Shown: positions 12,562-25,060, counted from the stretch's first letter. The stretch is DNA of 64,000 nt from Medicago truncatula (GCF_003473485.1 NC_053043.1:2800001-2864000), one strand, 5' to 3'. Translations and numbers: made by a program. Notes: generated by a model not told the origin, from the letters alone.

Positions 12562-13085
12562 GGCTTAAATGCTCTTTTGATCCCTTAAGTATTTAATTGG
12601 TATCGCTTTAATCCTTAACTAAAAAAAAAGATTGTTTGAGTATTTAAGTTTTTTTTTAGTCTCGTTTTGGTCTCTTCTGTCAGGTTTAATAAAAAACGTT
12701 AAGTGTGGACACGTGAACCTTGTCATTGCTCTGAGAATTTTTTTTACAAAAAAACATATATTATTTTTTTATTAATTTTTTTAAAAAAAATAATAATATA
12801 TATATTTTATTTTTTTGTAAAAAAATCTCAGAACCAATGACAATGTGACACGTGTCACTTTGTCATTGGCTTTGGGATTTTTTTTTTCTGAAAAAAAAAA
12901 CTCAAAGCCAATGACAAGGTGACACCGTCCAGGAGTTAACTTTTTTTTCTTAACCCTAACGAAAATCTAACAGAAGGGACCAAAACGAGACTAAAAAAAA
13001 CTTAAAGTACTCAAAGAATCTTTTTTAGTTAAAGGATCAAAGCGATACCAATTAAATAGTTAAAGGACCAAAAGAACATTAAGCT
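12562..13085. mobile_element. large foldback MITE, Mutator-type, copy 1
   Basis: A long imperfect palindrome: the left arm starts GGCTTAAATGCTCTTTTGAT and the right arm ends with its relative AAAGAACATTAAGCT. Arms contain TTTAATTGGTATCGCTTT and its complement, and CCAATGACAA(G/T)GTGACAC words. A 9-bp duplication, TAATTTTAA, lies at 12553-12561 and 13086-13094. No transposase. A second copy lies at 30260-30690. Confidence 0.85.
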
Positions 13086-13094
13086 TAATTTTAA

Positions 13095-14478
13095 CTTTGA
13101 GTAGTTTTGATGTTTCTTACTAGTATTATTGTTTGAGTGACAATGATAATAATTTTCATCCGGGTCACTCGCCCCCACCTTGAGATAATAATAATAATAA
13201 TAAGGGTTAAGGACACTTACAGACCCTTAGAAAAGAGTTAAGATTTTCTTCATTTGCTGAAAATAAGTGGACAATGCCATTTAGATAGATACAAAAAAGT
13301 ATGTAGTGAGTTCTACCATTAAGTGGGTTCTACTACTATTAATTATTTTTAATTTCTTTGTGTCTTTATTTCTTTAAATGGAAGAAATGGAGAGACTAAT
13401 AAATGGAGAAGATTTTGACTCTAAAAAAAGTAGTATGTTTGTATTAGATTCAACAATATTTTGACTTTTAAAAAAAGTTAAATTCATCACTTTTAATTAT
13501 TTTTCAATACAATACTTATATTTTTATCCTCTTAACCAATGTCTTCAGGACACTCTTTAACATTTCCCTAATAATAATAATGATGAATAATGTTGCTACT
13601 ACCTTTCTCATATCGCATAATATCAAAATTCAAACATTGGTGTGTGTTTCATAATGTAAGTTTCATCACACACCAATGTTTGAATTTCGATATTTGCCTA
13701 AGGCCTTAGATTTTTTAATTTTTTTAATCTATTATACTCAATACCTCATATTTATTTATGGAGCTAAATTTTTTAAGAGAAATATTACAAGTGAAAAATG
13801 ACTTAATTACATAAAAAGACTTAACTTTTTCCAAATGCGTATATTACTTATAAAATAATGTTAACAATTCATATAACTGTCGCGTCTGTAAAAAAAATTC
13901 AAAATTAAAGTTAATAATATCCTATTTAAGATCAACAATGCGTCAACAAAGATTAAATAGATTTATTTTATCGTCGATTGAAAAAATGTTGTTAAACGAA
14001 ACCATTGACAATAATTTTAATGAATGATTTTGCATCCAAAAAAGTTTGAAAAATGAAATTTTGAATAAAAATATTACTTTCGTAAAACAAATACTATTAA
14101 TATAATAACTTTTTTTTTGTTGCACAAACTAATAATAACTTCTTTTTTTTTGAGAAAAAACTAATAATAACTTAAAAGACCTCATTTTAGATTTCGTCTT
14201 AAGCCTCAAGATGTGTTGGGCCGACCGTCATTGATTCGGCATATGTATTCAAGACATTTATGTAGAGTTGTTCACATTCACATGATGATGAAGATTAAGA
14301 CTATGTGCAGAATTGCCCTACTTAGAATTGACTATGATCGATCTGCAACGTTTAGGTGATTGGGGGGCCTGAGGGACATTCAATTGTCTTTACCAACAAG
14401 GAATCCCATATTCATTACATGTGACTCGTGAGACAATGATCTAACTTGGTGCTTCTTGCTCACTGTCAAATATTGTGA
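13095..14478. other. intergenic, AT-rich, no gene seen
   Basis: No supported coding region. It holds short ATA microsatellites (about 13183-13202), the hairpin listed separately, and AT-rich sequence. Confidence 0.6.
13621..13692. repeat. 26-bp hairpin
   Basis: TATCAAAATTCAAACATTGG and the following TGTGTG are mirrored at 13667-13692 with one mismatch, around a 20-bp loop. It may be a small MITE relic; the function is unknown. Confidence 0.75.
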
Positions 14479-14492
14479 AAATGTCACAAATT

Positions 14493-14627
14493 TTTTTTTT
14501 TTTGTCAAGTAGCCGTGGTTAGAGCTCACACAATTTAATTGTGGAAAATCGGGGTGTCTGGGGTTCGAACCCGACCCCTACATATAATATACAATATCCC
14601 TACCAACTGAGCTAAGCTCACGGGAAT
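14493..14627 (-). mobile_element. tRNA-derived SINE with target-site duplication
   Basis: On the minus strand it reads CCCGTGAGCTTAGCTCAGTT followed by GGTAGGG (box A-like), then GGTTCGAACCCCAGAC (box B-like), and ends CTACTTGACAAAAAAA. It is flanked by the near-perfect duplication AAATGTCACAAATT (14479-14492) and AAATGTCACGAATT (14628-14641). This matches the Au-like/legume tRNA-SINE form. About 135 bp. Confidence 0.88.
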
Positions 14628-14799
14628 AAATGTCACGAATTATTATTATTATAGATAAAACATATAGAACGATGGATGTAAGTAAAAATACCCTAGTAGT
14701 TTTTTTCACAAGAGAAAATTTATTGCATTTTATTTAAAATTATAGAGATATAAAATGAAATTTAAATGAAAATACGGTTATTAGCATAACATGAAGTTT

Positions 14800-15022
14800 C
14801 CTTAGTAACTATGAACAACTTTATTAGTTTGTTTCTTAATAAACCTTACATTATAAGTTGCTAAATCAGAAGAAAGTAAGCGCCGACAATCATTAATAAT
14901 TGACGTAAAATCCAAAACTTCGAAAGCACGATTGTATATACTATCTACCATCACCTTAGAGTTCATTTCAAAATCCACGTTACCTAACTGATGATCACAT
15001 ACCCACCGATAACAATCCGAGA
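14800..15022 (-). pseudogene. LINE-type RNase H domain fragment
   Basis: Minus-strand frame reads VSDCYRWVCDHQLGN, then DFTSIINDCRRLLSSDL, TYNVRFIKKQTNKVVHSY and a stop. This resembles the C-terminal half of the plant LINE/RVT_3 RNase H domain (SDC...V, II.DC..LL, V.FI.RQAN.VAH). The N-terminal half and any reverse transcriptase are absent, so it is a fragment. Confidence 0.6.
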
Positions 15023-15146
15023 CCCTGATTTCTTAAAAAAAAAAAAAAAAAACAATCCGAGACCCTTCTAGTTATATATATTGGTTGATAGACCATTTAG
15101 TATTCATGTGGTGTTGTATTTGAATGATCTTAATTCATCATGAAAA

Positions 15147-15906
15147 TAAGTGTTAAATATATTTTTTCTTCCCTACAAATATCTTATATTTTATTTTTAA
15201 TCCCTTTAAAAAATTTTCAGCAAATTTTGGTCCTCCAATTGTTTTTCGTTACAACTCTTGATCTATACTTTTAAGCAAACTTATGTTATCTTTTGAAATT
15301 TAAATTATTTTTTGCACTCACGTTTAATACTTTATAGAAACATCTCTTGCAAAAGTTAATTTTTTTTTTTTAACAAGGTATGAGCTATTTATGAATTTTC
15401 AAGTTTTTACTTTTAGTGTTTAAAAATTCATCTTTAATCAATATTTTGATAAAAAAATCTAACCTTTTGGGGAAAGATTGTTATAGTCTTCTAAACATCT
15501 TTGTATAAACTCTTTAAAAAATATGAATGATACACATAAGTTGATCAGCTTTGCTATGCATGGCCGATCCCAAGCACATGATATAAAAGGAGAGGGTTGT
15601 GTTGAGTATGGGCAGCAACTAGAGATAGAGAAAGATCTAGAAAAATTATAAGAGAAATTATCAAGAAGGATCCAGAGATTAATGAATTCGAGAAATACAT
15701 GATTTGATAGAACACTATGACATCGTTTGATTTATGTAACCAGAGCCACTTAGTTCGATAAAATTTGATTGTTTTTGTATAAATGAGTTGACTTAACCAA
15801 AGATAGTGACCATAAATATTTGAGGGATCAAAACTTATTGAAATTTTTTAGATGGACTAAAAACAAATTAAAATTTTTATAAGAGGTAAAAACTTATTTA
15901 ACCCCT
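15147..15906. repeat. degenerate foldback element
   Basis: The left part (GTTAAATATATTTTTTCTTC ... AAAAAATTTTCAGCAAATTT, TTTGGTCCTC) is mirrored by the right part (GAGGGATCAAAACTTATTG ... TTATTTAACCCC). Arms are diverged and of unequal length. This looks like an old MITE of the 'GGTCCCTC' foldback type common in legumes. Bounds are approximate. Confidence 0.45.
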
Positions 15907-16125
15907 AAATATAATCAAATGATTGATGAAGACATGTCGTTTGAAAGAACTCGAAATTTAAATTTTGGTTGAAATAGTCTTTTTCTCAAAGATTGGAGAC
16001 AAAGAAATCTCATTATGTATATCTTTGGAATAACTAAGAAAATAATTTATGATAAAGGTTTGCTAGGCAATCACTGCTGCAATTGACTTCTCTATAAATT
16101 ATATGATTGATGGAGCAAGGCTGCA

Positions 16126-16945
16126 TTAAGGAAGAACTTTAGACATAACTTCAAAGTAATAATGCATTTTCACCTTGTTCACTACCACCAAGGAATCAAG
16201 TTCCACTGTCACAGAAGGAAGAGACCACAAGAGTTCAGCCAAAACAGAAGTTCCACTACCAAGGTTACACAGGAAACATGCAATAAACATTTGTTTTTTG
16301 ACAAAAACAAAATGATATTCATTCATTCAAATCGAGAGATTGTATCATTCAACATCGCTAAAAACGTAAAGGATGAATCTGTGAACAACTCACATCATCC
16401 AAGTTAATAGCATATAACGGCATAATGCCTACAAAAATATATGATAAAATTAAAGTGATCGGAATATCCATGGCTTCCGGATCTGCAACGTTGACGCCAA
16501 AATCTTTGATTGAATAATCGATCTTTCAATATGAATCAGATGAACATCGCAAGAATACGGAAAATCAAACAACGCCGCACAAGACGACGAACAACAAACC
16601 ACCACACTTAGATGATGAAATCACAAAGAAAAACCTAGATCTATGTGAAAATCACTTATTTAGACTGAAATAGAGAGAAATAGATGAAGAGGGGTGATTT
16701 CAGGTCAAGAATTGACCCAAAACCACCCCTCAATGAAGAAAATGAAAGAAAAAACCTAGAAAAAGAAAATTAGGGCCGACTTGATGGAGAGGGAGAAAAC
16801 ACATATGTAATAAACATACTATTAAGTCGCGAAAAAGGTCACCACAATAGGAGTTACCGAAAGAAATGTAATTGGATCCATCAATATTAATTTTGAAATA
16901 ACTTAGGAGGTTTCCACTTGATGAGAATTTCAATTTGAGTGTCAC
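16126..16945 (-). pseudogene. LINE RNase H fragment interrupted by a retroposon
   Basis: The minus strand has an RNase H-like start (YFKINIDGSN, GDLFRD, 16945-16818) and a continuation (LGSGTSVLAELLWSL, VELDSLVVVNKVK, 16290-16126). The two halves are separated by an insertion at 16291-16800. The aspartate of INIDGS and the AEL and ELDS positions match the RVT_3 catalytic pattern. The reading frame is not continuous and no reverse transcriptase is seen. Confidence 0.6.
16291..16800 (-). mobile_element. retroposed insertion with about 15-bp target-site duplication
   Basis: Flanked by ACATGCAATAAACAT (16276-16290) and ACATATGTAATAAACAT (16801-16817). On the minus strand it begins near CTCCCTCTCCATCAAG, resembles a 5'-UTR-like leader, and ends in a GTTTTTGTCAAAAAACAA tail, which suggests copying from RNA. 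No coding frame is supported, so the source is unknown. Confidence 0.5.
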
Positions 16946-16946
16946 T

Positions 16947-17416
16947 CAAGTAAGCAGGAGGGCACTGCAAAGTTGAGTATGAATAACATCCACTTAATTA
17001 CCTAAACTAATCATGAATTACTCGGGGTAATATGAAATTTTTGAGAAAATTATCTTATTTTTGTCAAACCAAAGCATACAAAACATAAAACCAAGTACGG
17101 CATGGACCAAAGTCTGAAGCGCATATTAGATTTTTTTTAGAGAGTTTAATCCTGAACTACTTAAATAAATAAATATCGTACATAAAACCAAGTAAGGCAT
17201 GAACCAAAGTCTGACGCGCATACTAGGTTTTTTTAGAGAGTTTAATCCTGAACTATTTAAATAAATAAATATCGTTTTTATAAACCTGAGCATAGTCTTT
17301 TTATTAAACTAGTCGGACCAAGAGCTAGACTTAGAGAAAACCTTAAACTTTTTCCTTCAAAAAAAACCATAAACTTTTGTCAGACCATCTAACATCTTTC
17401 CACCCTAGTCCCAATT
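16947..17416. repeat. direct repeat flanking CHX, left copy, with internal tandem duplication
   Basis: Shares CAAGTAAGCAGGAGGGC, CTAAACTAATCATGAATT, ATAAATATCGTTTTTATA and GAGCATAGTCTTTTTATTAA with 21976-22222, downstream of the CHX gene. Inside this copy a unit of about 93 bp (AAACCAAGTA(C/A)GGCATG ... AATAAATATCGT) is present twice, near 17085-17177 and 17178-17270. Non-coding; origin unknown. Confidence 0.75.
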
Positions 17417-17580
17417 ATATCTTCAATTAGAGCTAAATTAATTTAATTAATTTTATGCAATATACTAATCAAAAACTTCTATGCAATACTATTTTCTTCA
17501 GTCGAACATAAACTTGAGCATCGGAGTCTGAAACCTTTAAAATATGCATTATGGAAAAAACTTTAATGAGTTAAAAAAAA

Positions 17581-17861
17581 GTTAATAGGTCTTTACCCTC
17601 TGTAATATATGTCATTTCCGGTTTTCCTTCCTGTAATTTTTTTTTTTTGATTTACCCTGTATTTTTTTTTTGATTTACCCCTTAATAGGCAAAACAAAAA
17701 CTAATTTTATTTTATTTTTTTCAAAAAATTTTCGTTTTTATTTGGCCTATTAGGGGAAACAAAACAATTTTTTTTTATAGGGTGGTAAATAAATAAATAA
17801 AATTACAAGGGAAAAAATTGAAAATGACCTATATTACATGGAGTTAAAGACCTATTAACCC
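17581..17861. mobile_element. foldback MITE
   Basis: The left arm GTTAATAGGTCTTTACCC with TGTAATATATGTCATTT is mirrored by the right arm AAATGACCTATATTACATGG ... AAAGACCTATTAAC. About 280 bp with T-rich and A-rich central parts. No coding capacity. Confidence 0.75.
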
Positions 17862-18308
17862 TTCAAAAAATATAGAAACTTGATCCATTCCCTAAAAAAA
17901 AAACTTGATCCAAAAAGCATCATAATATTAAAGAAAAGCAATATTTTTTTACCCATGTAACGAGGTAGATTGAATTTCCAAAAATAGAAAGATACAAATA
18001 AGGCATTGTGACATTAGAATATTATCTCATTCATTTGGGATTTCTGGGCATCAAAGTTAACCTGCCTTCTTCCCTTTGATTTTGTTCATCTTTTTTCAGA
18101 ATTAAGAACACAAGCAAGGGGTACCCTTCACCTTCCTTTAATTTGTACCTAGTTTTTTCATAAAACATATTTATAAAGGAAGGGAAGGAAACAAATTAAT
18201 CAAATAATACCCCTTGATCATCATAACAAAAAGTTTTGTGACAACCTTTAATGCTTGTGTTCTTAATTTGATATTATTATTGTAGTTAATTTATTAATTT
18301 GGTGCAAA

Positions 18309-21300
18309 ATGGAAAACACAACAATGTTAGCACCGTCTAATGTTTCAGACGTATCGTTAATATGTTATACACCAACAATGACAACAACAAATGGTGTATG
18401 GGCAGGAGAAAACCCTTTAAACTATTCTATACCTCTCTTCATTTTGCAAATAACCTTAGTTGTTTTTACCACACGTTTCTTTGTTTTCATCCTCAAACCC
18501 TTTCACCAACCTCGTGTCATTGCTGAAATCATGGTAATTTCTTTCCTCTTCAACCTGTTTTTCTCTTATTCCAATTATTACATATGATTTTTAATTTATT
18601 TTATTATTATTATTACATATTATCATAAAGTACTAAATATATTTATATGCATTAGGTTTTTGTTTTTGATAAGAAAATGTTAGTTAGTATGTTAGAAAAT
18701 TAGTGGATTATGTTAATTTTCAGGGTTTGAACTTTGAACCTCCGTACTCATTTTGGTGTCCCTTAACTCACCGACCAAGCTGTCTGCTGCGTTAGGTTCT
18801 TTTTTTATTGTGATACCATGTAGAAGTAGAACAAAAATATGATCAATTGGTCACAAAAGTACTGCATGTACTATTTGACTTGTTTATTTCAAATATTTTG
18901 TTATAATTTGGTAATTGACTAGAATGGTTGGATGATATTTGCAGGGTGGATTGTTCTTGGGGCCATCAGTGCTTGGTAGACATGAAAATTTTGCAAATAT
19001 TGTATTTCCACTAAAAAGTGCAATGGTTTTAGAAACAATGGCAAACATAGGTCTGATATACTTTCTGTTCCTAATTGGTTTAGAGATGGACATATCTATT
19101 GTGAAACGCACCGGTGCAAAGGCGGTGTCCATTGCAGTTGCTGGTATGATATTGCCCTTTATTGTTGGTTTGGGAGTCTCCTTTGCTTTCACTGGTAGAG
19201 ATGAAAGTGTAAATGACTTCAGCTTTGTTCTCTATCTTGGTATTGTTCTATCTGTCACCTCATTTCCTGTGCTCGCTCGAATGCTTGCCGAGCTCAAACT
19301 CATCAACACAGAACTAGGAAAGCTTTCACTTTCAACTTCCCTCATCAATGATGTGTGTGCTTGGCTTTTATTAGCTCTAGCTATTGCTTTATCAGAGAAT
19401 AATTCAACAACTTGGGCTTCTGTTTATGTTGTAATATCAAACCTTTTCTTTGTTGGTTTCTGTTTTCTTGTTGTTAGGCCAGCAATAACTTGGTTGATCA
19501 AGAAAACTCCAGAAGGAAAACCCTTTAGTGATTTCCAAATATGCGCTGTACTTGTCGGTGTTATGATCTCAGCTCTCATTACAGATGTTATTGGAACACA
19601 TTCTATTTTTGGTGCTTTTGTTTATGGATTAGTGATTCCAAATGGACCACTTGGAGCTGCAATAATTGAAAAGCTAGAAGACTTTGTTTCGGGGCTTTTA
19701 CTCCCTCTTTTTTATGCTATTAGTGGACTTAAGACTAATATTAACTTATTCAATAAAGGTGGTTCGTGGGCATTTGTATTGACAATCGTTCCTTTAACTT
19801 GTTTGGGCAAGATCATCGGGACTGTTATTGTATCAATCCTTTTCGACTTACCAGCTCGCGATGGTATTGTTCTTGGTTTACTTATGAACACCAAAGGTCT
19901 TATTGAAATGATTGTGCTCAATATTGGGAGGGAACAAAAGGTACACAAACTCACTTTTAGTATCACAATATATATATTGAGAATAATTTCAGTGAACACT
20001 ATCAGTGTAAAACTTTTTATACTGTCAATCGACCACAATTCATCATTTGTACGACTTTTAAACTAGATATGATTAAATTCAAACCTTTTTAATCATTGAA
20101 CAGTTATGATTGATTGAAAGTGTAAAAAATCTTTATGCAGTGGTGCATATGAATTTAATCAATATGTTTCCTTTTTCCTTGTATGAAGTTGGTGTATCAC
20201 ATATTCTGATTTTGATATGCTTGCAGGTCTTGGGGGATGAAATATTCTCAATTATGGTTATTGTAACGCTTATAATGACAGCAATAATTTCACCGATTGT
20301 GGCATTAATCTATAGGCCAAGGAAAAGACTCATACCCTACAGAAAAAGAACAGTGCAAAGTTCAAGAGTTGATGCTGAGTTAAGGGTGCTGGTTTGCATT
20401 CATGCCCCTAGAAATGTCCCTACAATAGTCAATCTTCTTGAAGCAACACACCCAAATAAAAGGTCTCCAATATGTGCTTATGTTCTCCACTTAGTCGAAC
20501 TCACCGGTAGAGCTTCGGCCATGCTTGTTGTCCATGCCAGTGGACAATCAGGAGGTCCAGCACTCAACAAAACACAAGCACAAACCGAACACATCATCAC
20601 CGCATTTCAGAATTTAGAGGATCACGTTGGTTACGTCTCGACTCAACCTTTGACGGCTGTTTCCCCTTACTCTACCATGCATGAAGACATATGCAATTTG
20701 GCAGAGGAAAAGAGGGTATCCACCATCATCATTCCCTTCCATAAGCAACAAACAGTTGATGGAGAAATGCAAGAAACAAACCCTGCATTGAGAATGGTGA
20801 ACCACAACTTATTACAAAGCTCTCCTTGTTCGGTTGGGATTCTAGTCGATAGAGGCCTAAACGGATCCAGCCGGTTAACTGCAAGTCAAGCATCTCATCA
20901 GGTGGCTGTGCTATTCTTCGGTGGACCGGATGATAGGGAAGCATTATCCTATGGATGGAGAATGTCAAGGCATCCAAGAGTTCATCTCACTGTGATGCAT
21001 TTCATTTCAGGAAAAGATGTAACTGAATCGTTAATCGACGATGAACTACTAGACAACCAAAGAAGTACAATTTCAAACAAAATAGATGAGGAATGTATAA
21101 ATGAGATAAAGATGCTAGCTACATGTGATGTATCAATTAAATACATAGAGAAAATTGTGAGTAATGGAGAGCAAACAGTTTCGGCGATAAGAGAAACAAA
21201 CAATGCTAATGACTTATTCATAGTTGGGAGAGGTCAGGGAGATTCTTCGCCACTAACGGAAGGTTTGACGGATTGGAGTGAATGTCCCGAGTTAGGAGCC

Positions 21301-21516
21301 ATTGGAGATTTGTTAGCTTCTTCAGACTTTGAAACAAGTGCTTCAGTGCTTGTTATGCATCAATATGTTGGACAAGGTCCAGAAGGAGAGGATCTTTTTG
21401 TATGTGAAAGACCTTGGCAATCAAGTGATAATTTTAATTCCTTGAGACAAAAACATAGGGGAAGATATGCAGCAATGCCAATGGAGACAGATACTTATTC
21501 ATCCGAATTTTTATAA
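18309..21516 (+). CDS. CHX15-like: cation/H+ exchanger, CHX15-like (three exons)
   Basis: Exons 18309-18533, 18945-19940 and 20227-21516 join in phase 0 to 836 aa. The N-terminal CPA2 Na+/H+ exchanger domain (about residues 45-430) has roughly 12 hydrophobic helices. Conserved pieces are HQPRVIAEIM, GGLFLGPSVLG, FLIGLEMDISI, SVTSFPVLARMLAELKL, the SLINDVCAW helix, THSIFGAFVYGL and GLLMNTKGLIEMIVLNIGR. The long hydrophilic C-terminus (VDAELRVLVCIHAPRNVPTI, then LFFGGPDDREALSYGWRM) is the regulatory region typical of plant CHX. Family members move K+ with H+ exchange in endomembranes or plasma membrane, often in pollen or guard cells; the substrate is inferred. The length is normal (about 800 aa) and the frame intact. 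Confidence 0.92.
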
Positions 21517-21842
21517 ACTAGTAGTTCTTATATTATTAAATATTTTTATAATATTATTTTGATTATTTAGTTATATTTTCATAGTAGTCTTACATCTGCA
21601 AAACGTTTTATTATTTTGCAGTTTGTAATAACAGGAACATAATATATCCATGATTATTTTAAATTTCAAATCATATATTATAGTGGTCATTTGTGCTATG
21701 TATATAATTTATTTACAGTAGTGATATAATTAATAAACCATATATACGCAAGCAATATAAAGTTTAAGTATAATTATTACTGTTGTATATTTATGTATCA
21801 TATTAATCAATAACATCAAAATATGAAAACCAGAAAGATATG

Positions 21843-21940
21843 GGAAACAAAGGTTGCATGATAACGAAAAAAGTATTAACCATGCGATGTCTTCTTTGTT
21901 TCTTGTTCAACTTGACCTATAATTAGGCACTGTTCTTTTA
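21843..21940. repeat. dispersed repeat shared with 33152-33252
   Basis: GGAAACAAAGGTT, TCTTCTTTGTTTCTT, TTCAACTTGACCT and ACTGTTCTTTTA occur in the same order at both sites. This copy follows the CHX stop; the other lies upstream of an intact ENT gene. Confidence 0.7.
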
Positions 21941-21975
21941 GTGACCGATTTAGAAAACGAAAAATTTCAGTTACC

Positions 21976-22222
21976 CAAGTAAGCAGGAGGGCTCTGCAGT
22001 TACTTACCTAAACTAATCATGAATTGCTCAGGGTAATATGAGATTCTTAATAAAATGATCTTATTTTTAGAAAGCTTGAGCCTGAACTATTTAAATAAAT
22101 ATCGTTTTTATAGACTTGAGCATAGTCTTTTTATTAAATTAGTTGGACCAAAAGTTAGACTTTATGTAGATCAGACCATAGACTTTTGTCGGATGATCCA
22201 ACATATTTCCACCGTAGTCCCA
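21976..22222. repeat. direct repeat flanking CHX, right copy
   Basis: Same order of shared words as 16947-17416 but with a single copy of the inner unit, so about 250 bp. The two copies bracket the CHX gene in the same orientation. Confidence 0.75.
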
Positions 22223-22683
22223 AAACCGAACACCATTCCTAAAGCAATAACAACTTATCAAAGACATTAAACAATTGGTGGGTAAAAACTTTTTCTATTT
22301 TTATTTTAAAAATGTATAATGCGATGTGACAAATTAAAGAATTTTAACTGAATGTTAGTGTAAATTAATTAAAGGGTTAAACTAGAATTCATTTTTTAGT
22401 CCTTACAAAAAAATCACTTTTTTTTTTTGAAAGAAAAAAAAACTACATTATTTAGTTATGTAACATTTTCCATTATTGTTTCTTTGAAAATTTAACAACA
22501 TATTAGTTTTATTATATCGAGTATCAATTAAGACAAAATTAACATCCATCCAATTCCTCCCCTAGTCCTACAAACCGAATCTAACGGAAAAATGCATATA
22601 TTTTTTGAAAATATTTATCTAGCCCAAATAATGTACTTGAGCCTCTATATTGAATATGAGTGTTAAAAAATACATTAACCTTG

Positions 22684-25060
22684 TATCCTTTAGGTACTAC
22701 TAGTGTGTATACTCAAACAGCAAGATAACCATTGCTTAGTCCCAAGTAAGATAAAAGTAGGATCATCCAACCTTGGTCACCATATTTTGCTGCAAAGTAA
22801 AATGCTGGGATCAACAAGAATCTAGAAAGAGTAGCAACCAATAATCCCTTTCTAGATTCCAACTTCAGGAATGTTATGAGCAGAATATATGATGCTATTA
22901 GATCCATAACATTATTGTACACTGTCATCAAAACAAGTGGATACCTAAACATATTCACCAAATGTTTTTGTCAAAATCCACTTTGAAGTTGTATGCATTA
23001 AAAGTATATGGAATTGATAAATACTTACCATGTTCCTAGCTTGTGTTGTCCAGTATCTTCATACAAGAATCCAGGCATTATAGATAGGGTTAATACATAT
23101 ATCATAACTACGTCAAAAACATAATCAATGTTCTGAAGAAATAGTATTCTATGGCTTAACAATTCTCGTTGGTTAGCAACAACTCCAACCTATATATTCA
23201 ACAGTCTAGAAGCTTTTAGCATATTAAAAGTACATATTTGGATTAACATATGAGCATAAAAAAATTCATATTATCAACTAAACATTGATAATCATTTTAT
23301 TATGTGTGATCAACTTTTAGGGTAGTTATGATTGCAGTCAAATAAATATTTGTCAAAATATGAATACTTGATCGTGTAAATAATATTTAAATCGACGCGT
23401 CTCAATTATATCCATTAATGTATATAATAAATTTAACGTAAGTTAAAGTTACAATAAATTACTTCCTGGTTTGTCTCAACATTTTGAAATATGTTGGTTG
23501 CAATAGGACCATCTGAAATTGTTTTTGCTCCTTCTAATGCTGCCTATGAACGGTAGTATTTTACAATGGACAACTTTGAAAAGTAAATTGCGTACAAGTT
23601 AATGCTCAATAGCTCAAAGAGTGTAGAGATGCCTAAGCTTAACACTGCAAAGTAAAATGAGGCAATAAAGTTTATATTTCATAAGTCAAAAACTTTACAA
23701 AACTCAAAAATTGGTGTATGCTTTACTGTGATTAAACAAATATTTGCGCATAAGTGAGTAAATAAAGAATAACATACAAGCCCCTTTTGCGAAGGGCGTT
23801 GCCAGATTTCTCAAAATAATATTTTGTGAAAAGTCTCAATCCACAAGCTACAACTCCAGAGGCAGTGATACCACCAATAAAGGCCTGCACAACATCATTT
23901 TTTCTTTTCTTTATTACTTCACAATTATTATCAAAATAAAAAAGAAGACTATTAGTATTCCCTCGACTCCAATGGTGAAAAACAAATATGTGAAGTTTTT
24001 CATATGCAAAATTTTAAAAAAGGGAAACAAGTGGTATTTCAACTCATTAGATCAATATTTTGTGGAGGTTTCGCTTACCTTATAAAATAATTTCAACAAT
24101 AGAAACGAGAAAAAATATATACTTTATTAGGATGACCAACCTGAATGAACTCAGGACACATAAAAAAGCAAGTTCTCCAAAAACGCCACCTTGAACAACA
24201 ACATGCGCGATTCCAAAACAAGCAAAAATTGTGCATAATCCAATGAAAGTTCCAATCCCCCCTTTCCCTGATGTTGCTAGATCCAAAACAATGACCGACA
24301 AAGAGAAAGCAAAGAAAAGTGTATATCCCCATAAGTTCCGCAACCTTGTATCGATCCATGACTCATAGTGAGCCAATATCAATGTTGTTATAAGTGCAAA
24401 TGGCTGATAACTGATTGTGAATGCTCGCATATATAGGATGGTATTTCTTCAAAAATGGAGTATTTTATTAGAAAAATAACCTCATACATAATCACATGAT
24501 ATATAATTTAATTTCATATGTACAAAAATGGAGCTTTGATCTTTGTTGGTCCAAGTTTTGCATATTCAATACTTGAGATTCTAATTATTGTAATGCTCAT
24601 ACAGTGAAGAAGAATTCATAGCAACAATTCAAATCCTCTGGAAGCAAAAGTGTATGATTTAACTACTTGGATGACACTCTCTTTCAAAGATATTGTGATC
24701 GTATTTATTGCTAAATAAATTTCTGAACACAATTAACTCTAAATCATACAAAACGTAAATTTTGTTTTCACAAATGAGAAGTAGATGAATGAAAGATGGT
24801 TCATAGTTTTTGAAATCAAGAGATTCTTACAGGGAACACTAGGTAGTAGTAATCTCCCATATATTGTCCACATGTTGTTTAGGGCAATGAGGGATCCAAC
24901 TCCAAGAATGAAACATATAAACTTTGCTCGGAATTTCCCCTGCTAGTAGCAAAATGCTTGCAGTTATTTTATGCAAAAGAAAATCTAATGATGAAAAGGA
25001 AAATGATTCATACTATACCTCTATTTTTTCTGGTGCCACACTTTCATTAATGACCTGTCA
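22684..25060 (-). pseudogene. equilibrative nucleoside transporter (ENT) pseudogene, inverted copy
   Basis: Minus-strand exons match the two intact ENT genes: GKFRAKFICFILGVGSLIAL (about 24945-24832), fused exons 3 and 4 (24438-24131, DTRLRNLWGYTLFF ... VLDLATSGKGG), FIGGITASGVVACGLRLF (23886-23778), LYAIYFSKLSIVKYY (23646-23475), FLQNIDYVFDVVMIYVLTLS (23193-23032) and LKLESRKGLLVATLSRFLLI (22945-22695). It carries a stop after KYYRS, a stop in the NGYLAV region, frameshifts in exons 2, 3 and 4, and has no last exon (GPEQNALGN...). The intron between exons 3 and 4 is cleanly absent while others remain. It is not expected to make a transporter. Confidence 0.88.

Noticed and set aside
13095-18308. 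CRISPR-like or satellite array
   Set aside because: Repeats here are MITEs, a SINE and a two-copy tandem; no regular repeat-spacer pattern. The DNA is eukaryotic.
18884-20038. Minus-strand frames within the CHX exons
   Set aside because: Antisense to a clearly conserved transporter; no family resemblance.
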